A stretch of 16,470 nucleotides of DNA, taken from NCBI GenBank assembly GCA_030690755.1, contig JAUYGA010000163.1:1-16470 (forward strand), in the 5' to 3' direction. Each line of letters starts with the position of its first letter. Positions within the stretch are counted from its first letter, which is position 1. Source of the stretch: Nanobdellota archaeon (lineage in GTDB: Archaea; Nanobdellota; Nanobdellia; Woesearchaeales; JAUYGA01). The translations under genes and the position numbers were made by a program. Of the stretch, positions 14,749-16,470 are shown piece after piece. The notes beneath the pieces are model-generated. The model did not search any database. It saw only the letters and a list, made by a program, of their open reading frames with translations, and was not told where the DNA came from.

Positions 14749-15133
14749 AGGATTAAGTAAATTGGAGATGGAATTGTTTAATGTTTGTTCTCAGTTAGGA
14801 GAGAGGCTGAATGATGAGTATTATGCAATGGTTTGTGAAATCTCAAAAAGAGAGATAAGCAAGGACTTTTTTCATTATGATGTTGAACTGATAAAAGGTT
14901 CACAACCATTCACAGAAATTAAAATTGAAGTGATTGATGGCAGAATTTCATCTACGATTTATAAAGGAAAAGTTTATCTCCAAAAACAAGAGGGTTTACC
15001 AACAATTTCACTCAGTGAGGAAAAGAGAAACTTGGATAGAGACAAAACAATCAATAGCTCTTTTTTGCTGAGAGAAGAGTTTTCTAAGTTTCCTGATATT
15101 TATGCGCTTGTTTTGAATAAACCAGTGGAGTAA
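14735..15133 (+). CDS. Small protein of unknown function, overlapping the GAF/kinase-like gene
   Basis: A 132-residue soluble protein if it starts at 14735 (MSENKGLS). An upstream in-frame ATG at 14711 lies deeper inside the preceding gene. The 14-base overlap with the 899-residue gene suggests translational coupling and a shared complex or pathway. The N-terminal 50 residues are predicted helical and charged. Residues about 52-85 alternate hydrophobic and polar residues as in a beta sheet (YDVELIKG, EIKIEVIDG, STIYKGKVYL), and the C-terminus returns to helix. No cysteines form a metal site and no catalytic motif is recognised. It might be a substrate or regulator of the kinase-like partner, which is inference only. 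Confidence 0.75.
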   Translation: MSENKGLSKLEMELFNVCSQLGERLNDEYYAMVCEISKREISKDFFHYDVELIKGSQPFTEIKIEVIDGRISSTIYKGKVYLQKQEGLPTISLSEEKRNLDRDKTINSSFLLREEFSKFPDIYALVLNKPVE

Positions 15134-15135
15134 AT

Positions 15136-15193
15136 AATTTATGATTTTAATTTATGATTTTTAACACATGAACAAAGTTAACACGTGAACAAA
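15136..15193. repeat. Two short tandem repeats after the operon
   Basis: AATTTATGATTTT occurs twice in direct tandem (15136-15148, 15149-15161). It is followed by TTAACACRTGAACAAA twice (15161-15176, 15178-15193), differing at one base; the second copy contains CACGTG. The T-runs may serve as a terminator for the plus-strand operon. Confidence 0.6.
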
Positions 15194-15324
15194 ATGGTAT
15201 CTACAAACCTAACAAAAACAATTGGATCTATCGTTTCTGAAACAAGTCTATATAAAAAATAATCATGAAATACTTAATTACCCTGCACATTTAAGGAAAA
15301 GCACCTGCTTATTTTTTTATTCTT

Positions 15325-15981
15325 TTATTTTTTTCTCGCACTCTGCGCATCATAAATCTTTTTGAAATATTTTTCTTTTATGAAAAACTTTTCCTTGAGC
15401 TTATTCATTGTCTCTTCCAAATCGATGAGAATCCATTCATCGCCGTTTTTTGATTGACGGATTGCTTCATCTACAATTATATCCCAGCTTATCTCATCTT
15501 TTTCGCATATGGTCAATACGTCATTATAGTCATTTTCTCTTTCTGTGATAGACTTAAGAAGAATGATGTCTTCTTTGCTTAGTATGTTTATTATGAGTGA
15601 ATTATCTTTTTCTATAAACTCATGCCTGCCAAAAAGACGCTCTTTCATTTTTTCGCTAAGCTCTGTTCTGAATATCTTTTTTAGAAACAAGTCAAACCTT
15701 TCTTCCCCTCTTGTGAACATCAATGGGGCGTTTTTGTCATCTATCTTTTCTTTTTTATAAATCCCCAAAAGAGATTTCTTTTTGTAGCCGAGCTCCTGAA
15801 TTGCTTCACAAAATACACTTAAATCATCTTCATTTCCAAAAACTAAATCAATATCTTTTGTGGAATTTTTGTAGCCATAAAACATCATCGCTGTCCCGCC
15901 AAAAGCATAACAACTTATGTTTTTCTTTATTCTTCTGCTTATTAATTTCAATAGTTGTTCTTGGTCTTCTATGTTTATCAT
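15325..15981 (-). CDS. AbiEii-like nucleotidyltransferase, probable toxin
   Basis: A 218-residue member of the DNA polymerase beta-type nucleotidyltransferases. GGTAMMFYG (G28-G29) followed by TKDIDLVF (D43, D45) and RFDLF (third acid D97) gives the metal-binding triad. IILLKSITERENDYNDV (K143, R148, D151, D154) matches the C-terminal motif of AbiEii/DUF6036-type proteins. Family members modify tRNA or other targets with nucleotides and act as the toxin of type IV toxin-antitoxin pairs. The start is well supported: GAGGT lies five bases upstream, and the ATG is two bases after the winged-helix gene's stop. The upstream partner would be the regulator/antitoxin. The size fits a stand-alone transferase. 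The alternative is a housekeeping tRNA nucleotidyltransferase relative without toxicity. Confidence 0.85.
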   Translation of the reverse strand: MINIEDQEQLLKLISRRIKKNISCYAFGGTAMMFYGYKNSTKDIDLVFGNEDDLSVFCEAIQELGYKKKSLLGIYKKEKIDDKNAPLMFTRGEERFDLFLKKIFRTELSEKMKERLFGRHEFIEKDNSLIINILSKEDIILLKSITERENDYNDVLTICEKDEISWDIIVDEAIRQSKNGDEWILIDLEETMNKLKEKFFIKEKYFKKIYDAQSARKK

Positions 15982-15983
15982 AT

Positions 15984-16470
15984 TTAACCTCTGATTCTTT
16001 TCAAATCTTCTTCTGAGAATGGAATGTTAATATTCCACCTGTCTTTTATTTCTTTAAAATGCTCTTTTTTTGTTTCAAAATTAATCTGTTTGATATCATC
16101 TGAATTAAGCATTAATTCATACGTTTTATTTGGCATTTTATTAGTTTTTATTGCTTCTCTTGAAACATCATATAATGCTCCGACAATTTTTCTGAGTTTT
16201 CTTTCTTTTGCCAGAGAGTATAATTTTGACCAATTTTTGATATGGTTGAATAATGAAAGAGAGGCAAGCAGCGCTCTTGCGTCATTCTGTTCTATTGCAT
16301 CAATTAAGGCATTTTCGCAGCCATAATTTCCATGAACAATATGTTTGAATGATGGGTTGACTTTGAGTTTTGAATACCTGTTTATTATTGTGAACAAACC
16401 ATTTTCTTTTTCAACGTTTTGAGTTAAAGATATTGTGTAGATGCGTTTCTCTCTTCCTCCGCCTGACTTT
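15984..16470 (-). CDS. Winged-helix protein, 5'-truncated by window edge, AbiEi-like partner
   Basis: The reading frame is open to the right edge of the window, so the gene starts outside; about 161 residues are visible. The first visible residues, KSGGGREKRIYTISL, have the basic glycine hairpin and aromatic strand of the wing of a winged helix-turn-helix, so the recognition helix should lie just off the edge. The remainder is mostly helical (WSKLYSLAKERKLRKIVGAL is typical of the central part). A TTG-initiated start inside the window (16397) would cut the wing off and is not credible. The gene overlaps nothing and ends two bases before the nucleotidyltransferase ATG. In AbiE systems the upstream winged-helix protein represses the operon and counteracts the transferase, so I infer the same role here. 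Confidence 0.75.
   Translation of the reverse strand, partial: KSGGGREKRIYTISLTQNVEKENGLFTIINRYSKLKVNPSFKHIVHGNYGCENALIDAIEQNDARALLASLSLFNHIKNWSKLYSLAKERKLRKIVGALYDVSREAIKTNKMPNKTYELMLNSDDIKQINFETKKEHFKEIKDRWNINIPFSEEDLKRIRG

Noticed and set aside
15185..15262. 25-codon frame starting with GTG after the unknown gene
   Set aside because: It is too short, has no ribosome binding site, and its start lies inside a tandem repeat.
16024..16326. Plus-strand frame opposite the winged-helix gene
   Set aside because: It is antisense to a frame that is open to the window edge and shows a winged-helix wing; no start signal is present.

Overview
The window looks archaeal, and most likely comes from a small-genome DPANN-type archaeon (Woesearchaeota/Pacearchaeota-like). 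This is inferred from AT-rich sequence, BRE/TATA promoters of the form GAAAG-TTTTATA, short intergenic gaps, a transketolase encoded as a separate C-terminal half, secreted proteins rich in N-x-S/T sequons, and a subtilase next to a surface fibre. I see no rRNA, tRNA or CRISPR array.

Layout. (1) 1-1223: the end of a metabolic operon, with a small zinc-ribbon protein followed by the C-terminal subunit of transketolase. (2) 1224-2575: a recombinase module, with its own promoter, a basic protein with a ParB-like helix-turn-helix, and a tyrosine recombinase that lacks the usual N-terminal core-binding domain but has a SHOCT-like tail. (3) 2609-8921, minus strand: a three-gene secretion/surface operon of a small secreted protein, a 1482-residue subtilisin-family protease with a cysteine-rich tail, and a membrane-anchored fibre ending in a Peptidase_S74 intramolecular chaperone. 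Two perfect hairpins separate protease and fibre. (4) 8922-9896: a hairpin-rich gap and a four-helix membrane protein with a probable leaderless promoter. (5) 9897-11324, minus strand: a second minimal tyrosine recombinase coupled to a membrane-tethered PD-(D/E)XK nuclease-like protein. (6) 11325-12048: a 724-base non-coding region with a 64-bp imperfect tandem repeat, several dyads, a strong plus-strand promoter and a structured 5' leader. (7) 12049-15133: an 899-residue protein that appears to combine a GAF-like domain with a divergent kinase-like domain, overlapping a 132-residue gene of unknown function. (8) 15325-16470, minus strand: a nucleotidyltransferase behind a winged-helix protein cut by the window edge, resembling an AbiE-type toxin-antitoxin pair.

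The two recombinase modules with partner genes, the shared intergenic motifs and the TA-like pair suggest an accessory or mobile region placed beside a core metabolic operon. The best candidates for undescribed biology are the protease/fibre operon, the GAF plus kinase-like protein with its elaborate leader, and the split or minimal recombinases with unusual partners. All functions here come from reading motifs by eye; no database search was run.
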